Below, piece by piece: positions 41,771 through 49,404 of a stretch of 64,000 nucleotides of DNA. Position numbers and translations under genes: made by a program. Source of the DNA: UBA11606 sp049437325 (GTDB lineage Bacteria; Actinomycetota; Acidimicrobiia; Acidimicrobiales; Aldehydirespiratoraceae); contig JBMTIM010000008.1 in NCBI GenBank assembly GCA_049437325.1, positions 12,506-76,505 of the forward strand, given 5' to 3'. Within the stretch, counting starts at the first letter, position 1, and every line of letters begins with the position of its first letter. The notes below the pieces were generated by a model. The model did not search any database. It was not told where the DNA came from and saw only the letters and a list, made by a program, of their open reading frames with translations.

Positions 41771-42498
41771 ACCTGCCCCCTGAGTGCGGCGACGCCCTCT
41801 GCGACGGTGAATCGGCCCTCGTACACCGCTTTGCCGACGATGGCTCCGGTCAGCCGCCGCCCTGAGACGTCGAGCGCCGCCAACGCGCTGAGGTCCTCGA
41901 GGGACCCGACACCGCCACTTGCAACCACCTCGACAGGCGTCGCTTCCACGACCTGTCGCAACCCTTCGAGATCAGGGCCTTCCAGTGTTCCGTCACGGCT
42001 GATGTCGGTGACGACGAAGGCGTCGACACCGACGTCGGCAAACGAACGGGCAACGTCGAGGACGCTGCGACCGGACCCCACGAGCCAACCATCGGTTGCA
42101 AGTTCACCGGACTTTGCATCGAGCCCAACCGCAACACGGTGATCACGGGCCAGAACACCAACGAATGCCGGATCGGAAAGTGCCGCTGTGCCGACGACGA
42201 CTCGCTCGACACCCGCACCGAAGAGCGCTTCCGCGGCGGCGAGGTCGCGCACTCCCCCGCCGGCCTGGACCGGCACCTCGACGGCATCGGCGATCGCGGC
42301 AACGACGGCACGATTCACGGGCACACCCGTCCGGGCTGCGTCGAGGTCGACGACATGGATCCAGCCGGCACCCGCCTCGGCGAACGCGATGGCCTGTGCG
42401 ACCGGGTCATCTCCGTACACGGTCTCCTGGCCGTAATCGCCCTGATGGAGTCGCACGCAGCGCCCGGCCCGCACATCGATGGCAGGAAACAGCAGCAT
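41767..42498 (-). CDS. hisA: ProFAR isomerase HisA
   Basis: 243 residues. LLFPAIDVRAGRCVRLHQGDY carries the catalytic Asp, VPVQAGGGVRDL, VVVGTAALSDP, and FVVTDISRDGTLEGPDLE the second Asp and the DGT phosphate loop. In many actinobacteria the homologue (PriA) also does the TrpF reaction; here trpF is present at 31276-31962, so single function is plausible. Starts on the last base of the hisH stop. Confidence 0.95.
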   Translation of the reverse strand: MLLFPAIDVRAGRCVRLHQGDYGQETVYGDDPVAQAIAFAEAGAGWIHVVDLDAARTGVPVNRAVVAAIADAVEVPVQAGGGVRDLAAAEALFGAGVERVVVGTAALSDPAFVGVLARDHRVAVGLDAKSGELATDGWLVGSGRSVLDVARSFADVGVDAFVVTDISRDGTLEGPDLEGLRQVVEATPVEVVASGGVGSLEDLSALAALDVSGRRLTGAIVGKAVYEGRFTVAEGVAALRGQV

Positions 42499-43118
42499 CA
42501 GGCCGCTCCAGCGAGCGAAACGAAATTCTCAAGAATGCGTATACCGGTGCGCCCGGATTTCTCCGGATGGAACTGACACGCCCAGACGTTGTCGCGACCG
42601 ACGGCGGCCACGAGATCACCGCCGTAGGCGCAGGTGGCGAGCACATCGTCTCCTGGTTCGGCGCTGTAGGAGTGAACGAAGTAGACCCACGCCTCCTCAC
42701 CCAAGCCGGTGAACATCGGATGCTCGGCATCGCAATACCGGAGCATGTTCCACTGCATCTGTGGTCGCTTGACGCCATCAGGCAGCCGCACGATCCGACG
42801 GTCGAACACGCCGAGTCCGCTGTGACCATCGGCCTCCTCGGAGCCGGTGAAGAGCAACTGCATACCGATACAGATCCCGAAGAACGGTACGCCGGACGCA
42901 ACCCGTTCGAGCGCAAGCTGGTCGATCCCACGCGTCCGCAGCGCGTCCACGCAGGGACCGAACGCTCCCACCCCTGGCAAGACGACGCCATCGGCCGCCT
43001 CGATGTCTCTTCGATCGGCCGTGAGACGAACCGTGGCACCGGCATGATCGAATCCCTTGAGCGCGGAGTGGAGGTTCCCGATCCCGTAGTCGAGGATCGC
43101 AATACGGGGCCGGGTCAC
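42498..43118 (-). CDS. hisH: Imidazole glycerol phosphate synthase glutaminase subunit
   Basis: 206 residues. Class I glutaminase: ILDYGIGNLHS at the N-terminus, nucleophile Cys in GICIGMQLLF, oxyanion loop VVLPGVGAFG, and His-Glu pair in CQFHPEKSG. Functions with HisF. It ends at the first base of hisA and begins one base after hisB, consistent with co-translation. Confidence 0.96.
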   Translation of the reverse strand: MTRPRIAILDYGIGNLHSALKGFDHAGATVRLTADRRDIEAADGVVLPGVGAFGPCVDALRTRGIDQLALERVASGVPFFGICIGMQLLFTGSEEADGHSGLGVFDRRIVRLPDGVKRPQMQWNMLRYCDAEHPMFTGLGEEAWVYFVHSYSAEPGDDVLATCAYGGDLVAAVGRDNVWACQFHPEKSGRTGIRILENFVSLAGAA

Positions 43119-43119
43119 G

Positions 43120-43728
43120 TCAGAGCGTGCCTTTGGTGGATGGCATGGTGTCGGACTCGATTCGGACTGCGTCTCGGAGGGCCCGGGCGACCCCCTTGAA
43201 CGTCGCCTCGACGATGTGGTGCGTGTTGCGGCCTCGGTGCATCACGACGTGGAGCGTGATGCCCGATGCCATGACGAACGCACGCCAGAACTCCTCGACC
43301 AACTGGGGATCGAATGGTGGGTCACCGAGGATCTTTTCTCCGGGGAATTCGACCGCGTAGTGGAGGTACGGGCGTCCCGAGAGATCGAGGACGATCTCGA
43401 CAGCAGCTTCGTCGAGCGGCACGGTGTTCGACGCAAACCGGCGGACCCCCTTCTTGTCACCCCACGCCGCACGGAAGGTTTCGCCGAGCGCGATCCCGAC
43501 ATCCTCGACGGTGTGATGCGCATCGATCTCCAGGTCACCCTGGGCATGGACCTTCAGATCGAAACCGCCGTGACGGCCGAGCTGATCGAGCATGTGCCCA
43601 AAGAACGGCAAACCGGTCTCGATGTCGGTTGCGCCCGAACCATCGAGGTCGAGCACAATCTCGATCGCAGTCTCTTTCGTGATGCGTTCGTAGGTGGCAG
43701 TGCGCTGGGGGGCAGGGGCAGAGCTCAC
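43120..43728 (-). CDS. hisB: Imidazoleglycerol-phosphate dehydratase
   Basis: 202 residues, monofunctional (no phosphatase domain). Metal-binding motifs FGHMLDQLGRHGGFDL, LEIDAHHTVEDVGIALGE, NTVPLDEAAVEIVLDLSGRPYL and RGRNTHHIVEATFKGVARAL are all present. Overlaps hisC by 4 bases. Confidence 0.97.
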   Translation of the reverse strand: MSSAPAPQRTATYERITKETAIEIVLDLDGSGATDIETGLPFFGHMLDQLGRHGGFDLKVHAQGDLEIDAHHTVEDVGIALGETFRAAWGDKKGVRRFASNTVPLDEAAVEIVLDLSGRPYLHYAVEFPGEKILGDPPFDPQLVEEFWRAFVMASGITLHVVMHRGRNTHHIVEATFKGVARALRDAVRIESDTMPSTKGTL

Positions 43729-44798
43729 GCAAGGACCTCCGTGAGAGCATCGAGGAGACGGTCATCTTCTTCTGGTGTTCCGATCGTGATCCGCAGACAT
43801 CCGTCGAGGCGGGGCCACGTCGAACAGTTGCGGACGAGAATGGAACGATCGACCAGACCCTGCCACACGGTGTTGCCGTCGTGGTTCGCAGGGCGGATCA
43901 GGACGAAGTTGGCTCCCGATGGCCAGACTTCGAGCGGCAGGTCTGCAAGTCGTTCGACGAGACGAGCTCGCTCCTCGACCAATCGTTCGACTCGGTCATG
44001 CATTGCATCGAGATGGTCGAGTGCAACCGTCCCGGCGACCTGGGTCATTGCGTCGAGATGATAGGGAAGCACCACTTTTTCGAGTTCGCGCACAACCCAG
44101 TCGGGGGCGAGGAGATAGCCGAGTCGAGCCGCAGCCATTGCCCACGTCTTCGAGTACGTGCGGCTCACCACGAGCGGCGTGTCCTCGTCCAACAGTTCGA
44201 CAGCCGAGAAATCGGAGAACTGGCCGTAGGCCTCATCGACGCAGAGCAGGCCGCCACAGCCCTTCACCATCTCGAGCACTGCACGAATCGTGTCGGGCGT
44301 GTCGACAACACCAGTGGGGTTGTTGGGGGAACACAGAAAGACCAGGTCGGGCTCGTGATCCGTCACGACCCGCTCGACTTCGGCCAGATCGATCGAGAAA
44401 TCATCGGCCCGCTCTCCCTCGATCACGGTAGTGCCTGTCACCCGACTCAAATGGCTGTGAAGGGCATAGGTCGGCTCGAACACGGCGCTGACGCGACCTG
44501 GGCCTGCGAATGTCAACAGCAGCGTCTGGAGCACCTCGTTGGAGCCGTTGGCGGCGAACACCTGTGCTTCGGACAGCCCGTAGGTCGCTCCGATACGGGC
44601 ACGGAGCTCACTCGCCGATCGTTCGGGATACCGGTGCCAGTCGATCGCGAGGACTCCCTCGGCGACCGCCTCGGCGAATCCGGCCGGGGGTGGCTCAGGA
44701 CTTTCGTTGGTGTTCAGGCGCACGGCCACATCGATCTGGGGCGAGTGGTAACCGGCCATCAACGCAATCGACGCTCGGGGTTGCGGGCGAGTCACCAT
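43725..44798 (-). CDS. hisC: Histidinol-phosphate aminotransferase
   Basis: 357 residues. PLP aminotransferase: LNTNESPEPPP at the N-terminus, YGLSEAQVFAANGSNEVL, FLCSPNNPTGVV, LLCVDEAYGQFSDFS with the PLP-binding Asp and Tyr, and the Schiff-base Lys in SRTYSKTWAMAAARLGY. C-terminal RISIGTPEE-like segment appears as LRITIGTPEEDDRL. Its start overlaps the hisD stop by 7 bases. Confidence 0.95.
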   Translation of the reverse strand: MVTRPQPRASIALMAGYHSPQIDVAVRLNTNESPEPPPAGFAEAVAEGVLAIDWHRYPERSASELRARIGATYGLSEAQVFAANGSNEVLQTLLLTFAGPGRVSAVFEPTYALHSHLSRVTGTTVIEGERADDFSIDLAEVERVVTDHEPDLVFLCSPNNPTGVVDTPDTIRAVLEMVKGCGGLLCVDEAYGQFSDFSAVELLDEDTPLVVSRTYSKTWAMAAARLGYLLAPDWVVRELEKVVLPYHLDAMTQVAGTVALDHLDAMHDRVERLVEERARLVERLADLPLEVWPSGANFVLIRPANHDGNTVWQGLVDRSILVRNCSTWPRLDGCLRITIGTPEEDDRLLDALTEVLA

Positions 44799-46081
44799 GT
44801 CGCCCCCCGACGAAGGCGGATCGATGCAGCGTGCGCGTCAAGACCTTCGGCACCGGCCAGCACTTCCACCGTTTCGGCGAGCGCCTCGAAGCCTTCACGA
44901 TCGGCCCGCACGACATGGAGGTCCTTCATGAAGTCACGCACGGTGAGGGCACTGGCAAACCTGGCCGTACCGCTGGTGGGCAGCACGTGACTGGGACCCG
45001 CCGCATAGTCGCCGATGGACGCGGGCGCGTAGGCGCCACAAAAGACGGCTCCGGCGTGCCGCACAAGTGCCAGCAGCGCTTCGTCATCAGCGGTTTGCAA
45101 CTCGAGATGTTCGGGCGCAATGAAGTTGGCGACCTCCATCGCTTGCTCGATCGTGGCACAGATCACTGCGACGCCCGAGGACTGCAGCGTTGCTTCGATC
45201 TCGGCGCGCCGGGGGGCTGCTGCAACCAGCCGTTCGATCGAGTTCACGACCTCGTCGGCGAACTCCTCGTTCCATGTGACGAACCATGCCAATCCGTCAG
45301 GTCCGTGCTCGGCCTGCAGAATCACGTCGACCGCTGCGTAGTCGGCGGAGACCGAACCATCGGCCACGACCACGACCTCGGACGGACCGGCGAACGACGA
45401 CGGAACACCGACCAGACCGGCAACTTCCTGCTTCGCCAACGCCACGAACACGTTGCCCGGGCCAACGATGACATCGACAGGCCGAATCGACTCGGTGCCA
45501 TACGCAACCGCAGCGATCGCCTGTGCTCCTCCGACCGAGATGACTTCGTGTACGCCGGCAATCGAGGCCGCGGCCAGCACGACATCGGGCACGGCTCCAT
45601 CGGGGCCCGGCGGCACGCACAGCACGATCTCGTCGACGCCTGCGACCGCTGCGGGAATCGCCGTCATCAGCACCGTCGACGGGTACAGCGCCCGCCCACC
45701 GGGTACGTAGCACGCAGCCCGTTCGACTGCCCGATGCAGACCCCGGACCGAGAGCCCTGGGTGCTCCACGGAGACGTCGCCTGGCATCTGCGCCTCGTGA
45801 TACGCCCGGATCCGTTCCGCTGCCGTCTCGAGAGCTTCTCGCACGCGGGGATCGACCCGATCGATGGCGGCCTCGATCTTCCCCCCGTCGACGACAAGGG
45901 TGTCGAGCGACACCCCATCGAACCGCTCCGTGTAGGCACGAACCGCTGCGTCACCCTCGGCACGTACCGTGGCGAGTATCTCGCGCACGGCGTCGACAGG
46001 ACCGCCCGACGGGGTCGTCGGACGGGGCAGAACCTCCTCGAGTGCCGCGCTGGACGCGCGGAGGTCGATACGGCGGAGCAC
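44792..46081 (-). CDS. hisD: Histidinol dehydrogenase
   Basis: 429 residues. Oxidises histidinol to histidine in two NAD-dependent steps. ACYVPGGRALYPSTVLMTAIPA, VGGAQAIAAVAYGT, VIVGPGNVFVALAK, VPSSFAGPSEVVVVAD, LQAEHGPDGLAW (zinc/catalytic residues), FIAPEHLELQ with the catalytic Glu-His pair and SHVLPTSGTARFASALTV are intact. GTG start at 46081 with a -10 hexamer 6 bases upstream; first gene of the operon. Confidence 0.97.
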   Translation of the reverse strand: MLRRIDLRASSAALEEVLPRPTTPSGGPVDAVREILATVRAEGDAAVRAYTERFDGVSLDTLVVDGGKIEAAIDRVDPRVREALETAAERIRAYHEAQMPGDVSVEHPGLSVRGLHRAVERAACYVPGGRALYPSTVLMTAIPAAVAGVDEIVLCVPPGPDGAVPDVVLAAASIAGVHEVISVGGAQAIAAVAYGTESIRPVDVIVGPGNVFVALAKQEVAGLVGVPSSFAGPSEVVVVADGSVSADYAAVDVILQAEHGPDGLAWFVTWNEEFADEVVNSIERLVAAAPRRAEIEATLQSSGVAVICATIEQAMEVANFIAPEHLELQTADDEALLALVRHAGAVFCGAYAPASIGDYAAGPSHVLPTSGTARFASALTVRDFMKDLHVVRADREGFEALAETVEVLAGAEGLDAHAASIRLRRGATW

Positions 46082-46087
46082 TCCTAC

Positions 46088-46093
46088 ACGCTA
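46088..46093 (-). promoter_or_regulatory. -10 hexamer TAGCGT for the his operon
   Basis: Minus-strand TAGCGT ends 6 bases before GTG 46081. No leader peptide or T-box fits upstream. Confidence 0.5.
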
Positions 46094-46120
46094 CCGGCGG
46101 GGCTGTCGCTCACCCGAGGG

Positions 46121-46133
46121 TTTCCGGCACACT
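46121..46133 (+). repeat. TTTCCGGCACACT 13-mer, copy 1
   Basis: Identical in inverse orientation to 46927-46939. Here it ends 5 bases before the ATG at 46139; its last six bases (CACACT) sit where a -10 element would be. Confidence 0.6.
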
Positions 46134-46138
46134 GCGGG

Positions 46139-46330
46139 ATGGACTCCGACGCCGCCGAGATCTCTTCACTCACCACTGTCATCGCCGACGCTGCCCAACG
46201 CATCGGTAACCTCGCCGAGCGACGGACGACGGATCCCGATGATCCGGTGGTCGGCCGCCTGCACGAAATCGAGCGTCAACTCACGACCGTACAGCGCCGA
46301 CTGCGCGACGTCGGGCGCGCACTCGGCTGA
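46139..46330 (+). CDS. Small helical protein of unknown function
   Basis: 63 residues: MDSDAAEISSLTTVIADAA... followed by a charged C-terminal helix (HEIERQLTTVQRRLRDVGRAL) with coiled-coil character. No family recognised. It is too short for certainty, but the codon pattern, the promoter-like 13-mer before its ATG and its position between hisD and the VTT gene support it. The 3' end overlaps the convergent VTT gene by 50 bases. Confidence 0.5.
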   Translation: MDSDAAEISSLTTVIADAAQRIGNLAERRTTDPDDPVVGRLHEIERQLTTVQRRLRDVGRALG

Positions 46331-46919
46331 GAATGGTGACGCACACAATCACCCCCAGCACGCTTCCCCACCGGTGAGGTGCGGCGAACAGCCAGTCACC
46401 CACCGACGCCCCGACCAGGACCACGATCACCACGCTCGGGATGATCCCGATCGCAGTCCCGACGACAAACGGTGTCAACCGCACGGAACTGACGCCGAGC
46501 AGCCAGTCGGCAGGCGTGATCTGGCCGGTGAAGACCCGAAACAACGTGACCTCTCGAACACCACCTCGGGTCAGTCGACCGTCCCACGCCCGGAAACGAT
46601 CGCTCAACCGCTCCTGAACCCAGTCACGAGCAACCCATCTTGCGAATGCAAAGGCAATGAAGCTTGCCCCCATGTTGCCGATCCACGAGAGGGCAATCGC
46701 CACCGGTGCCGGCCAGACCAGCGACGCCGGGATCATGAAGACAGGCCCGGGCAACAGCATCGGCTGGAGCACCCACATCGCCACGACGAACACGACAGGA
46801 CCGAGCCAGCCCCGGTCGAGCAACACATCCTCCATCTCGCCGGCACCGACCGCAGCATTGAGCAGCACTGCAATACCACCAACCGCTCCAATGATCAGCA
46901 CAGTCGTTACCCGTCGCAC
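46281..46919 (-). CDS. VTT/DedA-type membrane protein
   Basis: 212 residues with about five hydrophobic segments. The region VVFVVAMWVLQPMLLPGPVFMIPASLVWP resembles the re-entrant loop area of VTT (TVP38/TMEM64/DedA) proteins, and GASFIAFAFARWVARDWVQERL matches the conserved F-A-R-x3-R/D segment. FRVFTGQITPADWLLGVSSVRL fits the second re-entrant region. Such proteins move lipids or polyprenyl phosphates across membranes. GTG 46919 is the best start; the next in-frame GTG is 46901. Confidence 0.75.
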   Translation of the reverse strand: MRRVTTVLIIGAVGGIAVLLNAAVGAGEMEDVLLDRGWLGPVVFVVAMWVLQPMLLPGPVFMIPASLVWPAPVAIALSWIGNMGASFIAFAFARWVARDWVQERLSDRFRAWDGRLTRGGVREVTLFRVFTGQITPADWLLGVSSVRLTPFVVGTAIGIIPSVVIVVLVGASVGDWLFAAPHRWGSVLGVIVCVTILSRVRARRRAVGAVRS

Positions 46920-46926
46920 ACCTCGA

Positions 46927-46939
46927 AGTGTGCCGGAAA
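46927..46939 (-). repeat. TTTCCGGCACACT 13-mer, copy 2 (inverted)
   Basis: Reads TTTCCGGCACACT on the minus strand and ends 7 bases before the VTT GTG at 46919, matching the placement of copy 1 before the 46139 gene. It also follows the terminator-like hairpin of the RNA candidate. Confidence 0.6.
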
Positions 46940-47035
46940 AGGACTGCGGCCACCCCCGAAGGGGTGGCCGCGGGCGACACAGGGCGGCGGATCCCTCATG
47001 TCGCCTTGCTGGCCGAGCGGGGGGTGCTCGGCCAA
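46937..47035 (-). ncRNA. Structured small RNA candidate with three hairpins, 6C-like
   Basis: Reading the minus strand, three near-perfect hairpins stand side by side: 47033-47011 (8-bp stem GGCCGAGC/GCTCGGCC, loop ACCCCCC with six Cs), 47005-46973 (GGCGACA/TGTCGCC outer stem plus AGGG/CCCU inner stem) and 46971-46946 (11-bp stem, TTCG tetraloop), then CCTTTT. A TATCGT -10 hexamer lies just upstream. Length (~99 nt), C-rich loop and actinobacterial host recall the 6C RNA family, though that family has C-rich loops in both hairpins and only one is seen here. No protein frame fits this 305-base gap. Confidence 0.55.
46946..46971 (-). terminator. 11-bp hairpin with UUCG loop, terminator-like
   Basis: Stem GCGGCCACCCC/GGGGTGGCCGC around a TTCG tetraloop on the minus strand, followed by AGTCCTTTT. 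The T run is displaced by five bases, so termination strength is uncertain. It would end the RNA candidate before the VTT gene. Confidence 0.6.
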
Positions 47036-47041
47036 GCCCGC

Positions 47042-47047
47042 ACGATA
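47042..47047 (-). promoter_or_regulatory. -10 hexamer TATCGT for the RNA candidate
   Basis: Minus-strand TATCGT ends 8 bases before the first hairpin at 47033, a spacing expected for a transcript that starts with that hairpin. No clear -35. Confidence 0.4.
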
Positions 47048-47212
47048 CACGCGATACGTGGCACCACACAGTCCGAATGCGGCCCGGCCGGCACCCGCCT
47101 CGGTCAGCTCCGGGTCGCCTCGATCGTCACCGACAAGACCCACCTCCTGTGATCTCTTCGGGAGCCAATCGTCCACCGGTGTCGAAGTACTTTTGGCACG
47201 GCGCCCAGTCGA

Positions 47213-47218
47213 TACCCT
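47213..47218 (+). promoter_or_regulatory. -10 hexamer TACCCT for the mshD-like gene
   Basis: TACCCT ends 6 bases before GTG 47225. Confidence 0.45.
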
Positions 47219-47224
47219 GACATC

Positions 47225-47914
47225 GTGACTCTCGACGTTGCCGGCCCCACGCCGGGCCCATTCCGCTGGAGCATCGTGGTTCCGGAAACCCGAATCACAC
47301 TCGACCTCCACGCCGAGATCGTCTCGACCCTCGCCGCCCTCGACCGGGGTCCCGTGCAACTCTGGATTCGCGATGTCGACGAAAAGGCCAATGCTGTCGC
47401 CACTGCACTGGGCTTTCGGCAGTACCGCGATCTCTGGCAGCTTCGCTGCCCCCTCCCGAACGAACCGAGTGGCCTCGCCACGTCCGCCTACACCCCCGAT
47501 GATCTCGGCGAATTCATCGGTGTCAACAACCGTGCATTTCACTGGCATCCCGAGCAGGGTGGGCTCACACCTGAAGCGGTCGAAGCGACGATGACCGAAC
47601 CGTGGTTCGACCCCGAGGGCTTCCGGCTGTACCGAGATGGTGGTGCCCTCGTGGGCTTTTGCTGGACCAAGATCCATCGCGACATCGAGCCGAATCTCGG
47701 AGAGATCTACGTCATCGCCATCGACCCTTCACACCACGGCCAGGGGCTGGGGAGACCGATGACGCTCGCAGGGCTCGAGTGGCTCGCCGAGCAAGGCCTC
47801 GAACATGGCATGCTCTATGTCGAGTCCGACAACCACCCGGCGAATGCCACCTACGCAGCCATCGGATTCTCCCGGCACCACACCGATCGAGCGTACGAAC
47901 TCGAATGGCCATGA
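47225..47914 (+). CDS. mshD: Mycothiol acetyltransferase (MshD)-like protein, short N-terminal domain
   Basis: 229 residues. MshD acetylates Cys-GlcN-Ins to form mycothiol. The C-terminal GNAT domain is typical: NNRAFHWHPEQGGLTPE, EPWFDPEGFRLYRDGG, VGFCWTKIH, GEIYVIAIDPSHHGQGLGRPMTLAGL, LYVESDNHPANATYAAIGFSRHHTDRAYE. ALGFRQYRDLWQLRCPLP marks the end of the first GNAT domain, but that domain is reduced to about 75 residues versus ~140 in mycobacterial MshD (about 315 residues total). rlmN overlaps its stop by 4 bases. Confidence 0.85.
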   Translation: MTLDVAGPTPGPFRWSIVVPETRITLDLHAEIVSTLAALDRGPVQLWIRDVDEKANAVATALGFRQYRDLWQLRCPLPNEPSGLATSAYTPDDLGEFIGVNNRAFHWHPEQGGLTPEAVEATMTEPWFDPEGFRLYRDGGALVGFCWTKIHRDIEPNLGEIYVIAIDPSHHGQGLGRPMTLAGLEWLAEQGLEHGMLYVESDNHPANATYAAIGFSRHHTDRAYELEWP

Positions 47915-48984
47915 GCAGCCCCGTCATCCTCGGGCGGTCCCATCGGGACGCGCCGATGCTCCGGTACGACCCGAGCAAGGAGGAGCTCGCCCAACTCCTT
48001 GCCGGGGAGCCCGGTTACCGGGTCGAGCAGGTGTGGACCGGTATCCACGAGCGAGGACCCGAGATCGAGGAGCTGAGCAATCTGCCGAAGGCACTCCGTA
48101 CCCGTCTCGCCGAAGAATTGCCGCTCGGACTCGCCCCCGAACACGAGTCGGTCAGCGACGACGGCGAGACGGTGAAGTGGCTCTGGCGTCTCCACGATGG
48201 CCATCACATCGAGACCGTCCTCATGCATTACGACGACCGCACCACCGTGTGCGTATCGTCGCAGGCCGGTTGTGCGATGGCGTGTGGCTTCTGCGCAACC
48301 GGACAGTCGGGGTTCGATCGACACCTGTCGGTAGGGGAAATCGTCGAGCAGGTCGTTCGCGCCCGCCGCCAGTCGGCCCCGCGCCGCGTGTCGAACATCG
48401 TCTTCATGGGCATGGGAGAACCCTTCGCCAACTACGACCGCACCTGGCGTGCGGTCGAACGACTCAATCACGACCTGGGGATCGGTGCCCGCCACATCAC
48501 GATCTCGACCGTCGGCGTCATCCCGGGCATCGAACGCCTCGCCGACGAAGCACTGCCGGTCAATCTCGCCGTGTCGCTCCACTCGGCGAACGACACCGAC
48601 CGCAATGCGCTCGTTCCGCTCAACAAGCGCTATCCCCTCGCCGAGCTCGCCGATGCGTGTGCTCGCTATCGCGCCGCAACGAACCGGCGAGTGTCCTTCG
48701 AATGGGCGTTGATCGACGGTGTCAACGATCGGCCATCCGACGTCGAGGAACTCGCCGACTATGCCCGCTCGCTCAGAGCACACATCAACCTCATTCCTCT
48801 GAACCCGACGCCGGGCTACCCGACCCGCGGGACCCCCCTCGATCGGGTCTATGCGTTTCGTGCTGCGCTCGAAGCCCGAGGCGCCAACGCAACGGTACGA
48901 CGCACTCGCGGCACCGAGATCGATGCCGCCTGTGGGCAGTTGCGTGCGGGTCGTCAGCCGGTCGATCCGCCGCGGCGACGCTGA
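47911..48984 (+). CDS. rlmN: Dual-specificity rRNA/tRNA adenine-C2 methyltransferase
   Basis: 357 residues. Radical-SAM enzyme methylating A2503 of 23S rRNA and A37 of tRNAs. The CX3CX2C cluster is in AGCAMACGFCATG (about residue 120), FMGMGEPFANYD follows, SLHSANDTDRNALVPLNKRYPL is standard, and the methyl-carrying Cys lies in DAACGQL near the C-terminus. ATG 47911 overlaps the mshD stop as ATGA; ATG 47905 is a possible alternative. Confidence 0.95.
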   Translation: MSSPVILGRSHRDAPMLRYDPSKEELAQLLAGEPGYRVEQVWTGIHERGPEIEELSNLPKALRTRLAEELPLGLAPEHESVSDDGETVKWLWRLHDGHHIETVLMHYDDRTTVCVSSQAGCAMACGFCATGQSGFDRHLSVGEIVEQVVRARRQSAPRRVSNIVFMGMGEPFANYDRTWRAVERLNHDLGIGARHITISTVGVIPGIERLADEALPVNLAVSLHSANDTDRNALVPLNKRYPLAELADACARYRAATNRRVSFEWALIDGVNDRPSDVEELADYARSLRAHINLIPLNPTPGYPTRGTPLDRVYAFRAALEARGANATVRRTRGTEIDAACGQLRAGRQPVDPPRRR

Positions 48985-48999
48985 GCGTCACACCGGACG

Positions 49000-49005
49000 C
49001 ATAAT
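49000..49005 (+). promoter_or_regulatory. -10 hexamer CATAAT for the 49012 gene
   Basis: CATAAT (five of six matches to TATAAT) ends 6 bases before GTG 49012. Confidence 0.4.
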
Positions 49006-49011
49006 GGGTCG

Positions 49012-49404
49012 GTGACCGACCGAATGTTCGTCAACCCCCGTCAGCCCCAAACGCTCTACATCTCCCAGATACTGCTCTACATCACTGCGGTGGGTGCAGT
49101 GTTGTTCCGCTCAGTCGGTGAGGGCTGGATCGAAGCGCTCCCCCTGCGGTACCTGGTTGTGCTTCTCATGACGATCGGAGCCGGTGTCGGTGCGTACGGC
49201 ATTGCGAACGCTCGGAAGTGGGGCTACCTGCTCGGCGTCGCTGCTGCGCTTGCGCCGTTCGTGATTCGTCTCGAGATCATTCGCAGGGTCGACCTCTTCG
49301 AGATGCTGCGCTGGAACCCGATCGGCCTACTGTTCGACATTGCCATCCTTGCGGCGCTGGTTCACCCCGAGAGCCGGTCCTACCAGAAGCAGTGGTTTCA
49401 ATGA
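49012..49404 (+). CDS. Four-helix membrane protein of unknown function
   Basis: 130 residues from GTG 49012. Four hydrophobic segments: ISQILLYITAVGAVLF, LRYLVVLLMTIGAGVGAYGIA, YLLGVAAALAPFVI and GLLFDIAILAALVH, with a short charged C-terminal tail. No motif links it to a known family. It overlaps the menG start by 4 bases, so translation is coupled to menaquinone methyltransferase; a membrane role in quinone metabolism is possible but unproven. Confidence 0.7.
   Translation: MTDRMFVNPRQPQTLYISQILLYITAVGAVLFRSVGEGWIEALPLRYLVVLLMTIGAGVGAYGIANARKWGYLLGVAAALAPFVIRLEIIRRVDLFEMLRWNPIGLLFDIAILAALVHPESRSYQKQWFQ

Noticed and set aside
46928..47152. 74-residue plus-strand frame over the RNA candidate
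   Set aside because: No family, no start signal, and the DNA is dominated by perfect hairpins that explain its conservation better.
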